Shown in pieces: positions 1-7,420 of a DNA stretch of 10,578 nucleotides. The translations under genes were made by a program, and so were the position numbers. Below the pieces are notes generated by a model, which made no database searches, had not been told where the DNA came from, and worked only from the letters and a program-made list of their open reading frames with translations. The stretch covers positions 1 to 10,578 of the forward strand of contig JAIRZA010000131.1 of NCBI GenBank assembly GCA_031267475.1, given 5' to 3'. Origin of the DNA: Spirochaetaceae bacterium (GTDB lineage: Bacteria > Spirochaetota > Spirochaetia > Treponematales > Breznakiellaceae). Numbering within the stretch: position 1 is the first letter of the stretch; each line of letters starts with the position of its first letter.

Positions 1-345
1 CAATCCTCCAATCACAAGCAACACAGCCAATATAACAGCAACTATTATTAAAATGCGCTTAACGTTCAATGGTGTATGAAGAAGCTGTTCAACAGGAATA
101 GGTTCTTCCTGAATTTTTATGATACGGTAAAGCGACAAAAGCTCTTTAACATCAAGACCAAGGTATTCGCCATAATTTTTTAGAAAACCCAGCACATAGG
201 TTTCAGCGGTAAACTGAGAAAAATCTTCTGCTTCAAGAGCCGCGAGATATTTACGCGCGATGTTTATTTCCCTCTCAACATCATCTATAGCAAGCCCCTT
301 GCTTTCTCGCGCCGCTTTTAACTGTTCGCCTATACTTTTCATCAT
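1..345 (-). CDS. RodZ-like HTH membrane protein, C-terminus cut by window edge
   Basis: I translated this frame from the - strand: 115 codons remain open to base 1, so the 3' part of the gene is missing. The start is a double ATG (345 or 342), with a weak AGGCGG ribosome site just upstream. Residues about 3-70 form a helix-turn-helix of the RodZ/HTH_25 type (motifs GEQLKAARESKGL, INIARKYLAALE, TYVLGFLKNYGEYLGLD). Residues about 97-115 are a hydrophobic, probably single transmembrane segment (ILIIVAVILAVLLVIGGL) preceded by a positive NVKR. In this family the cytoplasmic HTH binds MreB in rod-shaped bacteria and the C-terminal part lies in the periplasm; a role in cell shape here is inference. 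It starts 21 bp after the stop of the LolA-like gene, so the two probably share a transcript. The family assignment is fairly sure; the exact function is not. Confidence 0.82.
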   Translation of the reverse strand, partial: MMKSIGEQLKAARESKGLAIDDVEREINIARKYLAALEAEDFSQFTAETYVLGFLKNYGEYLGLDVKELLSLYRIIKIQEEPIPVEQLLHTPLNVKRILIIVAVILAVLLVIGGL

Positions 346-366
346 GTTCCGCCTGTTTTCAGCCTG

Positions 367-1047
367 TTATTCCGTATCTCTAAACAAAAAATTGTTATAA
401 ATGTTTGCCGATGCCGGCGAATCGTAAAGGAAGCGGCGCTCTGAAATTCCTTGATTAGTTTTAATGTCCGAAAAATCAAATTGAATAACGCCATTTGCTA
501 TCGTTGTCCCCTGAATACGGCGTATCAGAGAACTCGCCGGATCAACACTCAGAATTATTTCCCGAAAACCTTCCGAGCCATAACGCCGTGTAAGGCGTAA
601 TTTTACAACTTTTTCACGGGAATTCTCGTCAAGCGGCACTGGATCCGGACCTGTTATAAAAGCCGCCGCGAAATTCCGGCGCAGAAGTGAAAGCCCTTGC
701 GCTGTCGCCAGACTCGCACCCGACGACCGGTTCGAACTTACGCTTTGATTCAGGATTGCGCGATATTCCGGCAGATAAACCGTAAGCATATCACCGTTAA
801 AAACGATTACCTGCTCCGCCGGCGATGAAAAATCAATACGCAAAAAATTCGGGCGCATATGGACAACAGTACCATACATTTCTGCGTTGCCGGATCGAAC
901 CGTAATACGCGCCTCGTAGTCGTTAAACTGAGCGTATCTATCCGAAACTTTTCCAAGAAAATTTTCCGCTGTAACAATTTGCTGCGCGTTTAAGCAGTAT
1001 AAAAGAACAATCAACTGAAATGAAACAAAAAAAAACTGTTTTTTCAC
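367..1047 (-). CDS. LolA-like outer-membrane lipoprotein carrier protein
   Basis: 226 residues. LolA-family proteins carry lipoproteins through the periplasm from the LolCDE transporter to the outer membrane. Residues 1-21 are a signal peptide (KK, then a long hydrophobic run, likely cleaved after LNA before QQ). The mature part shows the LolA fold pattern: FLGKVSDRYAQFNDYEARITV near the start, then MYGTVVHMRPNFLRIDFSSP (about 57-76) and VIVFNGDMLTVYLPEY (about 80-95). A later strand pair holds ILSVDPASSLIRRIQ and a final IQFDFSDIKTNQGI. The start is GTG, chosen because the signal peptide begins there and AGGA lies about 7 bases upstream. The tRNA-Leu gene ends 25 bp upstream with no terminator between, and the RodZ-like gene follows after 21 bp. 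It could be a paralogue with another cargo; lolA is not claimed as the symbol because spirochaete homologues are divergent. Confidence 0.8.
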   Translation of the reverse strand: MKKQFFFVSFQLIVLLYCLNAQQIVTAENFLGKVSDRYAQFNDYEARITVRSGNAEMYGTVVHMRPNFLRIDFSSPAEQVIVFNGDMLTVYLPEYRAILNQSVSSNRSSGASLATAQGLSLLRRNFAAAFITGPDPVPLDENSREKVVKLRLTRRYGSEGFREIILSVDPASSLIRRIQGTTIANGVIQFDFSDIKTNQGISERRFLYDSPASANIYNNFLFRDTE

Positions 1048-1072
1048 AAAATATCCTGCCGGTCGGTTTTTT

Positions 1073-1155
1073 TGCCGAGGATGAGATTTGAACTCACACG
1101 GCCTTACGGCCAGGGGATTTTAAGTCCCCGGTGTCTACCATTCCACCACCTCGGC
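1073..1155 (-). tRNA. tRNA-Leu (anticodon UAA)
   Basis: The - strand folds as a class II tRNA of 83 nt. The acceptor stem GCCGAGG pairs with CCTCGGC, followed by discriminator A. The anticodon stem GGGGA/TCCCC closes the loop CTTAAAA, giving anticodon TAA (reads UUA, Leu). A long variable arm (GGCC GTAA GGCC) is present, as expected for leucine tRNAs, and the T arm holds TTCAAAT. The 3' CCA is not encoded: the genome continues with an A run. The transcript would run directly into the LolA-like gene. Confidence 0.95.
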
Positions 1156-1164
1156 TTATACTGT

Positions 1165-1193
1165 AGTCTAATGCCAATCAAAACAAGGGTCAA
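1165..1193 (-). promoter_or_regulatory. Sigma-70 promoter of the tRNA-Leu/LolA-like/RodZ-like unit
   Basis: On the - strand TTGACC (1193-1188) is separated by exactly 17 bases from TAGACT (1170-1165). Transcription would start near base 1158, only about three bases before the mature tRNA 5' end, so RNase P would have almost no leader to remove. The -35 is close to consensus; the -10 matches at four of six positions. Confidence 0.65.
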
Positions 1194-1351
1194 CTTACCC
1201 GCACAGTCCCGCTGAAAAACAATACGGGAACAAGACTATCCGCGAAAACAAAACAATAATATAATGAGGATAATTTCGAACTTTTGCAAGTTTTGAAACC
1301 GGTTTCCGGAAAAGTGGAATTTAGGCGATTTTTTCGCTTGAATTTAAGTTG

Positions 1352-1379
1352 TTGTTTTGAAATAACAAGCGCTTATAGA
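1352..1379 (+). promoter_or_regulatory. Possible argC promoter
   Basis: TTGTTT (1352-1357), a 16-base spacer and TATAGA (1374-1379) sit just before argC, giving a short leader of about 17 bases that includes the GAGG ribosome site (1391-1394). The surrounding 1200-1390 stretch is AT-rich. I see no arginine-repressor box that I would defend. Confidence 0.45.
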
Positions 1380-1402
1380 AATTTATCTGCGAGGCATTGT
1401 GA

Positions 1403-2527
1403 ATGATTGCGGGCGTTATAGGAGCGGCCGGTTACGCCGGCGCTGAAATAGTTAGGATTTTATCAAGACATCCCAAAATAGACGCGCTGGCGGCATCCTC
1501 TACCAGTTACGAAGGGAAAAAAATCTCGGACATCTACCCAAACTTCACCAATCTTGTAGACATAACTCTGGAAAACCCGGAAGCGGTTATAGCCCGTTCC
1601 GGCGTTGTATTTGCGGCGCTGCCTCATGGTGTTGGCGAAACCTTCGCGGCAAAATGTTTTGAACGCGGTATACCATACATAGATATGTCGGCGGATTTCC
1701 GCTTTGACGACGACGAAGAAATTTACGCGGCGTGGTACGGCAAAACATATATGTATCCCGAACTACACAAAATCTCTATCTATGGACTGCCGGAACTAAA
1801 CCGCGGAAAGTTGCAAAAGTTGGCAAAAAGCGGCGGCGTAATCGTAGGAAACCCGGGCTGTTATCCAACCGCCGCGTCGCTGGCGGCGTTCCCGGCGCTC
1901 GCGCGCGGCTTATACGGCGGCGGAACAATCATCATAGACGCGGCATCCGGCATAACCGGCGGCGGACGCGAACCGGGGCGGGCATATCATTTCCCTGAAT
2001 GTTCCGATTCGATGACCCCGTATAAAGTATGCTCCCACCGCCATACACCAGAAATCAGCCGTAATTTTTCATTCATGGAAAACATGGAAAAAATAAATTC
2101 CGGGGCGCGCCCGCTGATATTCACGCCGCGTCTTGCGCCGATGAATCGCGGAATACTCAGCACACTGTACATTCCGCTTTCTGATGAATGGAAATGCAAA
2201 CCCGCCCCGTCCGCGAAGCCGCGCCCGCCGTCAAGCGCAATCCAAGAAAAGACGGAGCGTGTTCGGCAGTTATACGCCGAATTTTATCAGCATGAGAAAT
2301 TCATTCGTGTACTTCCGAAAGATGTTTTACCGGCGACAGGCCGTGTGCGCCTCTCGAATTTCTGCGATATAGCCGTACAAATCGATCAAAACGGCGCTAA
2401 TTTAGTAGTTATCAGCGCGATTGATAATATGGTGAAAGGAGCGGCCGGACAAGCGGTCCAAAACATGAATATCATCTTCGGATTTGACGAGGGCTGCGGG
2501 CTGGACACAATCCCGTCCCTCTTTTAA
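1403..2527 (+). CDS. argC: N-acetyl-gamma-glutamyl-phosphate reductase
   Basis: 374 residues. It reduces N-acetyl-glutamyl phosphate to the semialdehyde with NADPH, the third step of arginine biosynthesis, in the cytoplasm. The N-terminal dinucleotide fold carries GAAGYAGAE (8-16), followed by ALPHGVGE and IDMSADFR. The catalytic cysteine is C153 in GNPGCYPT. The conserved SGITGGGR (182-189) and HRHTPEI (212-218, active-site histidine) follow, then MNRGILST and the C-terminal NMVKGAAGQAVQNMNI. A proline/serine-rich insert (about 264-278) and a slightly long C-terminus make it somewhat larger than the usual ~345 residues. GAGG lies 8 bases before the ATG. No other arg gene is in the window. 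It converges with the his gene at only 8 bp distance. Confidence 0.97.
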   Translation: MIAGVIGAAGYAGAEIVRILSRHPKIDALAASSTSYEGKKISDIYPNFTNLVDITLENPEAVIARSGVVFAALPHGVGETFAAKCFERGIPYIDMSADFRFDDDEEIYAAWYGKTYMYPELHKISIYGLPELNRGKLQKLAKSGGVIVGNPGCYPTAASLAAFPALARGLYGGGTIIIDAASGITGGGREPGRAYHFPECSDSMTPYKVCSHRHTPEISRNFSFMENMEKINSGARPLIFTPRLAPMNRGILSTLYIPLSDEWKCKPAPSAKPRPPSSAIQEKTERVRQLYAEFYQHEKFIRVLPKDVLPATGRVRLSNFCDIAVQIDQNGANLVVISAIDNMVKGAAGQAVQNMNIIFGFDEGCGLDTIPSLF

Positions 2528-2535
2528 GTATTGAT

Positions 2536-3819
2536 TTAACCCCGCGAAGCCAGCGACTTTTTGTGCCGCCGGTCAAGTTCGGTCAAAACTTCGTCTATGT
2601 GCATATTTTCTTTTGAAAGCAACACCAATGTGTGGTAAATCAAGTCGGCAGCCTCCCAAGCAAACTCGTCATGTGTTTTCGCCGTGCAGACTTCGTATGC
2701 CTCTTCCATTATTTTGCGCCTGACCAGTTCATCCGTCAATGAAGCCGTGTAAGAGCCGGCGGGCGCGGAGCGCAATCGCTCGTCAATAATTTCTTGCAGA
2801 TATTGCAGCGTGAACCGCCGCTCCGTCTCGAAGCAAGACCACGCGCCCGTATGACATACTGGTCCGCTGGGAACTACAACCGCGAGCAAGGCGTCGCGGT
2901 CGCAATCCGCCCGAAGGCGCAACAGTTTCATCGTATTGCCGGAATTTTCACCTTTCATCCAAAGGCAATTCCGCGTCCGGCTGTGAAAACAAACATTACC
3001 ACGCTTAAATGTTTCCAAAAGCGCTTCTTTATCTGTAAAACCCGTCATCAAGACCTGCCCATCGTAACTTTGAGCAATAACCGGCAATAGTCCGTCAACA
3101 GCCTTATTCCAGTTTAGCGAAACGGAAAAAGCATCCGCCAATTTTATTTTTCCGGTATACAGAGCCATGCCAAGCTGAACATCGCAACCCAAAGCGGAAA
3201 TTGTTTCAACCTCGTCCAGCGTTGAAATACCGCCCGCAACCGTCAACGAACAAGAGACCGCGCCGCGCAGCTTCTTAACAGCGTCAATATCCGCGCCGCC
3301 CATCATTCCTTCCTTTTCGACAGCGGTAAAAAGAAGTTCGCCGGCGTATTTTTCAACAAGCCGCGCAGTTTCTATCAAACTTAATCCGGTAGGCGTTTGC
3401 CAACCGTCAACAACAATCTCGTCATTACGAGCATCCACCGCGACAATAAGCCGTTCACGTCCAATCCTATTTGCCAAAGCGCTAAGGAATTCTTTATTAA
3501 GCGCAAAAGTTTGACCAACGCGAAAAGCCGCCGACCCAACAATAATTTTCTTTGCGCCAAGGCTTATAAATTCCGCCGCCCGTTCAACATCCTTGATTCC
3601 ACCGCCTACACGGCAGTCAGCGATACGCAACAGCGGCTTTATCATATCAAAGTTCGAGCCGCGCCCCATTGCCGCGTCAAGATCAATCACAGCCACTTCG
3701 CCAAAGCGGTTAAATTCCCTTGCCAAGTCATCGCCGTCTTCCCGGCGCAACGCCAGTTCCACACCGCGTCTAAGCTGCACAACCTGAGCGTCTTGAATAT
3801 CAATTGAAGCTATTATCAT
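2536..3819 (-). CDS. HisA-HisI-HisE fusion: ProFAR isomerase / PR-AMP cyclohydrolase / PR-ATP pyrophosphatase
   Basis: 427 residues from the chosen ATG. The three parts would carry out steps 4, 3 and 2 of histidine biosynthesis on one chain. Residues 1-232 are HisA, a (beta/alpha)8 barrel: MIIASIDIQD with D7, VDLDAAMG-like IDLDAAMG, VGGGI, IVAVDARND with D129, and AGGIST near the end. Residues about 235-335 are HisI: metal and zinc residues in DCDRDALL (C306) and in VCHTGAWSCF (C322, C329). Residues about 337-427 are HisE: KIMEEAYEV with E372 and E373, and WEAADLIYHTLVLL. The frame is open further upstream to 3897, but the true HisA start is MIIASID, and the extra 26 codons overlap the leader stem-loop. 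The ribosome site is weak (AGGA 12 bases away). HisI-HisE fusions are common; joining HisA to the front is unusual. All key residues look intact. Confidence 0.93.
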   Translation of the reverse strand: MIIASIDIQDAQVVQLRRGVELALRREDGDDLAREFNRFGEVAVIDLDAAMGRGSNFDMIKPLLRIADCRVGGGIKDVERAAEFISLGAKKIIVGSAAFRVGQTFALNKEFLSALANRIGRERLIVAVDARNDEIVVDGWQTPTGLSLIETARLVEKYAGELLFTAVEKEGMMGGADIDAVKKLRGAVSCSLTVAGGISTLDEVETISALGCDVQLGMALYTGKIKLADAFSVSLNWNKAVDGLLPVIAQSYDGQVLMTGFTDKEALLETFKRGNVCFHSRTRNCLWMKGENSGNTMKLLRLRADCDRDALLAVVVPSGPVCHTGAWSCFETERRFTLQYLQEIIDERLRSAPAGSYTASLTDELVRRKIMEEAYEVCTAKTHDEFAWEAADLIYHTLVLLSKENMHIDEVLTELDRRHKKSLASRG

Positions 3820-3843
3820 CTGTTCTACACATCCTAGCTTTTG

Positions 3844-3881
3844 GGCCTTGCTGATTAACTTGGCTGTTAATCGGCAAGGCC
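3844..3881 (-). repeat. 16-bp stem-loop in the hisAIE leader
   Basis: GGCCTTGCTGATTAAC (3844-3859) and GTTAATCGGCAAGGCC (3866-3881) are inverted repeats with a 6-base loop. Pairing is complete except for one position, which is A·C in the his mRNA and G·U in the opposite RNA. It lies 25 bp before the his ATG and would be at or near the 5' end of the transcript. There is no T run after it in the his direction, so it is not a terminator there. On the + strand a T-rich stretch follows (3885-3893), but no + gene reads into it. It may be an mRNA-stabilising leader or an operator. Confidence 0.75.
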
Positions 3882-3883
3882 GC

Positions 3884-3911
3884 ATTATTTTTTGCATTCG
3901 AATAAATTCAG
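3884..3911 (-). promoter_or_regulatory. Weak candidate promoter for hisAIE
   Basis: On the - strand CTGAAT (3911-3906), a 16-base spacer and AATAAT (3889-3884) would start transcription inside the first arm of the leader stem-loop. The -10 is good; the -35 matches only half of consensus. Read-through from the DUF115 gene, whose stop is 189 bp upstream of the his ATG with no convincing terminator between, is an alternative. Confidence 0.3.
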
Positions 3912-4008
3912 CGCTTTCTTAGTATGCCCACGCAGTCCAATGATTACAACCGCGTAAGGCGGGCGTATTCTTTCCCGCGCAATTTAGCCGGAGTCCGGCT
4001 CATCTGTA

Positions 4009-5682
4009 TCAGCTTGAACTAGCCGCCGATTCGACAAGGGCGCGGCGCGCGCTTTCCCACGTTTTTATGAAAGGCTCAATTTCTACACGGACACGCTTCA
4101 AAAAACTAATATCGCTGGAAGAAGGCCGCGATCCCCCCGCTCCGGCGCAATCGGGAAAATGCGCCCATAAGTACGAAGCGGCGTTCAGTAAAAAGTCTAG
4201 GCGTTCAGTTCCCGCCTCGCCTTTGAGTATACTCAAAAGTTCGTGAAGCATTTTTTGTTCGTTTTCGATAAAAGAATATATCGATTCAACTTTAGCTGGA
4301 TACCGGTCGCCGCCGGTAGAAGGATGCGGAATGTCGTCAGAAATACTCCCGCCGCCCGCCGCAACCCGCATCGCGGACAGCGCCGCCTCATAAGACAGCG
4401 CCTCAACCCCAAGCGGCAAACCACCCCCTATGGCAAAAACACGTCCACAGCCGGCAAATTCGGCTTCAAACAGGTCGCGGTAATTTTTCATGGGAGGGTC
4501 GCTGCGTAAAGCGCCGCAGACGCGCCGCGCCCTGAGCGCCGAGGCGGGATACAAGCCGCCAAAGCGCGTATGCCCCGCAAGCGCCTCGCTATGAGACGGA
4601 CTTCCGCGGCAGTGATACTTGTCGAGCGTGAATGAAAAATCTATTCCGGCGGTAAAAACAGGTCCGGTTCCAAGAAGAAGCGCAAGACTAAGGGCGCTTA
4701 AACCAACAGAACCAAGCGGCGGAAGCTCCACGGGCAAAAGTTTAAGCGCGGAAAGCCGCTCAAAAAGGCTCAACTCCGTCCAACGTGTCCAAAAAAGATA
4801 AGTTTCCCCGCCTAAAAATTCATTCACAGCCGGAAGCGCCGACAAATCCATCGCTATGGGAACACGCCAATCACCCATGCCCTTAAAATCCCGAAGATTC
4901 CAATGCTGGGATTCCAGTGTAACAACAAGATTGGGTTTAACGCCGTGTTCCCTTAGCGGGCGTAACGCGGTATCGGCGCATATTATTACGCAGGCTTCCG
5001 GCGGCGGTCGCTGTTTAACATTATTAAGAAAATCATCAAGGGAAGGTCCTGCTCCCAAGACAAGCGCGGGGCGATTGCCAAAAAAAAGTTTTTCCGCGTC
5101 AGCCCGCGAAGCAAGTAGAATCAAGTTTCGAATCGCGTTGCGTATGTACAGGCGGCCAAGTTTACTAAGCGTCATCGCGTTAGACCACTCCGTAGCGATC
5201 AGTTTGCGCAGCATGGCGGCTTCTGCCTCGTACACTTCCGCGTTCAACTGCCACCCGCCTGTTAAGCGCAGTATTTCCACCCGCCTAAAACGGCGCTGTC
5301 CCCAAGTTTTGCGGACGAATCCAGCCACGGCGGACGGACTCTTTGTCTGTATAAAACGCATAGCGTCAGGGCGGGAAATTTTAAGGCTGCTAATGTATTC
5401 ACTGGAAAAATCAGCCAGCGCCGCGTCCGCCTCAATGCAGAGCAAGGACGAATCGAGCGGCAGATTTTCAATAATAAGCGGGATTCCGTAACCAAACAGC
5501 GGCGATGGCAGTAAGTATAATGTCCTTCCTGAAAGCGGCAGCGCCGCTTCTACAGCGCGTTCAGCCTGCCTTACCGGATCGATGCGTGAAAGCAACGTCT
5601 TGCCGCGATAAAAAACAGAGAATCCGCGCTTCGCTTTTTCAAAGCACGGGCGCTCTGTATCGCGGTTTTCACTAGCCTGCAT
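4009..5682 (-). CDS. DUF115 / MptE-like protein (motility accessory factor type)
   Basis: 557 residues, cytoplasmic, with no signal peptide or membrane segment. Residues about 19-48 (FSVFYRGKTLLSRIDPVRQAE) match the usual start of spirochaetal members. The DUF115 core lies at about 200-355: LVLGAGPSLDDFL (207-219), ICADTALRPL, GVKPNLVVTLES, then GSVGLSALSLALLLG and AGIDFSFTLDKYHCRG. DUF115 is related to 6-hydroxymethylpterin diphosphokinase MptE and to Maf proteins that attach nonulosonic acids to flagellin. A nucleotide-linked transfer role, perhaps glycosylation of surface or flagellar protein, is inference; no flagellar or sugar gene is adjacent. The ATG has only a poor ribosome site (AAGAGA), but homology at residue 19 onward supports a start near here. 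The 203 bp upstream hold no convincing promoter. Confidence 0.85.
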   Translation of the reverse strand: MQASENRDTERPCFEKAKRGFSVFYRGKTLLSRIDPVRQAERAVEAALPLSGRTLYLLPSPLFGYGIPLIIENLPLDSSLLCIEADAALADFSSEYISSLKISRPDAMRFIQTKSPSAVAGFVRKTWGQRRFRRVEILRLTGGWQLNAEVYEAEAAMLRKLIATEWSNAMTLSKLGRLYIRNAIRNLILLASRADAEKLFFGNRPALVLGAGPSLDDFLNNVKQRPPPEACVIICADTALRPLREHGVKPNLVVTLESQHWNLRDFKGMGDWRVPIAMDLSALPAVNEFLGGETYLFWTRWTELSLFERLSALKLLPVELPPLGSVGLSALSLALLLGTGPVFTAGIDFSFTLDKYHCRGSPSHSEALAGHTRFGGLYPASALRARRVCGALRSDPPMKNYRDLFEAEFAGCGRVFAIGGGLPLGVEALSYEAALSAMRVAAGGGSISDDIPHPSTGGDRYPAKVESIYSFIENEQKMLHELLSILKGEAGTERLDFLLNAASYLWAHFPDCAGAGGSRPSSSDISFLKRVRVEIEPFIKTWESARRALVESAASSS

Positions 5683-5801
5683 AGCAGATGGTCTCTTTTA
5701 ATACGGCGTTAACGCGGGCGGAATGTCCGCCTTCGCCTAAAGTTTTCGCATTGGGCATAAATTGTCTAAAAACGGCGAAGTCCGCCGCATACCGGACAAC
5801 G

Positions 5802-5844
5802 TATAATAAAAACAGCTTGCCGCAGATTTTGATCTGCGGCAAGC
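5802..5844 (-). terminator. Rho-independent terminator after the L25/prolyl isomerase unit
   Basis: On the - strand GCTTGCCGCAGAT pairs perfectly with ATCTGCGGCAAGC (13 bp, loop CAAA; arms 5832-5844 and 5815-5827) and is followed by TGTTTTTATTATA. It lies 41 bp past the stop of the prolyl isomerase gene and isolates that unit from the DUF115 gene. Confidence 0.92.
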
Positions 5845-5885
5845 AATAATAAGCCCAAGATTCGCGCTGTTAAACAAGTTCAGTA

Positions 5886-7409
5886 TTATGAACCGGCGAA
5901 CAAGCGAAAGTATGTACTGATAAATTTATCGTCAAACTTCTTACTTGTCAGAATCGTGTCGGTTATATTTCGTTGTGTCTGGTTTTCCAGCCACCAGCCG
6001 GAAAATGAAGTTTTACTGTTTTCCACTATAGAAACATCGTCTACTATTTCTTCGTAGGGATACAAAATAACGATACTATCATTATTTCCGCCCAGCACCA
6101 CTGGGCGGGACGGCTCGCCTACCGGCGTTGAGAATGCGGTGCGCCAAAAATTTTCATCAGTTGAAATCCCGCTCATGCCGGACACCTGAAAAGAGCTGGC
6201 GGTAGGAAACAAGGGGTTATCACCGTAATTTAACGGCAACGCGCCAAGCTCATAGGTGTTTAGACTCTCGCCCGCCGCAACAGTATCAAAACCAGCGCCG
6301 CGCACACGTTGAGCAAAATTTTCAGCCCGCGCTATAAGCCAGTCTTCTATGATGCCGCGCTCGTTATCCATAAGAAAGAGACGGACTTTATTCAATGTTT
6401 CAACATCTTGCAGATCCGAAGAACGGGACGGATCGTTGGCGCGGAAAATAACCCAGCCGGCAGGCAATTTAACTACGTCGCTTATTTCGCCTTTAGCCAG
6501 ATTTATTACAGCCCGCCGTTGTTCTTCGTCCGGTATCTCCAGCGAAAGCTCGTAAGCCATCCTTGCGCCAGAATCTCCGCCTAGGTCGGCGTAGTTATCT
6601 TCAGACTGAGTACGCGCTACATCCTCGAAGACCGCGTCGTTTGAACGGAGTTTATCCAGAATCGCTTGTGCTTCCCGCTCGCCGCCGGAAACCGTTATCT
6701 GCGAAAGATACACAGTTTTGAACATATCGGGGTTTTCATTAGCGTAAACCGCGGCTTCTTCGTTGGGATACGATGAATAGGGGAATATCGCAAACTTGAA
6801 TTTACGCTGCGGCAACGCCATTTGTCCAAAAAAATCCGCTTCGGCGTCCACGCTCTTTATTGTACCAACATCGTCGTGATAGCGCTCAACAATTGCATCG
6901 TTGGCCATGTCCTGCCATAGTTTTATCCGGGACGCGGCATCGATTTTTTTATATCTTATTGCCGAAAAACGCCCGTTTTCCTGAAACTGCGGAAGCGCGG
7001 CGACTCGTTTGTCCACAAAAACTTTAGACGGCGTATAGCCGGATTTATTCATTATGTCCAGAACGGCCGTGCGCACAACGGTAGCTTCGAATGCGTTTCG
7101 CCACACTTGATATTCGCTCATCTGATAAACGCGGGCAATACTAGAATACTGCTCCCTCATGCTGGCAAAAAAACCTCCGCTTGAATATGTTATTGGTTTA
7201 TTATCCCAATAGCCAAAATTAAGCTGAGAAGAAGCGATTCCTTCGCCCGGAACGATTGCCGGCACTAAAACAAAAGCTATTATAACTATAATAAGTACCA
7301 GCACCGTACCTATGAATACAAACGGATGCTGCTTAAACCGCCGTTGGATTTCGGTTTGTTCTGAGTGTTCCGGGGTTTTATGTTGCGTTTCGGTTTTTTT
7401 TTCAGACAT
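5886..7409 (-). CDS. Membrane-anchored peptidyl-prolyl isomerase, PpiD/SurA-like
   Basis: 507 residues. A short charged cytoplasmic tail (1-28) leads into one transmembrane helix (about 29-51, FVFIGTVLVLIIVIIAFVLV). The rest would lie in the periplasm. About 60-225 is a helical SurA_N-like chaperone region. About 230-328 is a parvulin (PPIC) rotamase domain with YLSQITVSGGEREAQAILDKLRSN, FEDVARTQSED, GGDSGARM, AKGEISDVVKLPAGWVIFR. A C-terminal region of about 170 residues has no motif I recognise. The role is probably folding of exported or outer-membrane proteins, by analogy with PpiD. The start is well supported: GGAG lies 7 bases before the ATG. It begins 11 bp after the L25 stop and is followed by a strong terminator, so the two genes form one transcript. 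Assignment to PpiD rather than SurA rests on the membrane anchor. Confidence 0.85.
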   Translation of the reverse strand: MSEKKTETQHKTPEHSEQTEIQRRFKQHPFVFIGTVLVLIIVIIAFVLVPAIVPGEGIASSQLNFGYWDNKPITYSSGGFFASMREQYSSIARVYQMSEYQVWRNAFEATVVRTAVLDIMNKSGYTPSKVFVDKRVAALPQFQENGRFSAIRYKKIDAASRIKLWQDMANDAIVERYHDDVGTIKSVDAEADFFGQMALPQRKFKFAIFPYSSYPNEEAAVYANENPDMFKTVYLSQITVSGGEREAQAILDKLRSNDAVFEDVARTQSEDNYADLGGDSGARMAYELSLEIPDEEQRRAVINLAKGEISDVVKLPAGWVIFRANDPSRSSDLQDVETLNKVRLFLMDNERGIIEDWLIARAENFAQRVRGAGFDTVAAGESLNTYELGALPLNYGDNPLFPTASSFQVSGMSGISTDENFWRTAFSTPVGEPSRPVVLGGNNDSIVILYPYEEIVDDVSIVENSKTSFSGWWLENQTQRNITDTILTSKKFDDKFISTYFRLFAGS

Positions 7410-7420
7410 TACGCGCTCCG

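Noticed and set aside
367..1047. LolA-like protein as a lipoprotein (cysteine at residue 18)
   Set aside because: The residue before the cysteine is tyrosine, unlike a lipobox; cleavage after LNA is a better fit and carriers of this family are soluble.
2500..2560. Shared terminator between the convergent argC and his genes
   Set aside because: Only 8 bp lie between the stops; the nearby GGAC/GTCC and CGGG/CCCG pairings are 4 bp and too weak to claim.
3820..3897. 26-codon N-terminal extension of the his fusion
   Set aside because: HisA proteins begin at MII.SID; the extension overlaps the leader stem-loop and has no family similarity.
3820..4008. Histidine attenuator or T-box before the his fusion
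   Set aside because: No run of His codons, no T-box consensus and no alternative terminator with T tract in the reading direction.
4856..5491. 211-codon open frame on the + strand
   Set aside because: Antisense to the well-supported DUF115 gene; arginine/serine-rich composition typical of a shadow frame, with no recognisable domain.
5717..5731. Small GGCGGA/TCCGCC hairpin upstream of the DUF115 gene as a terminator
   Set aside because: No T run on either strand, and the real terminator of the upstream unit is at 5802-5844.
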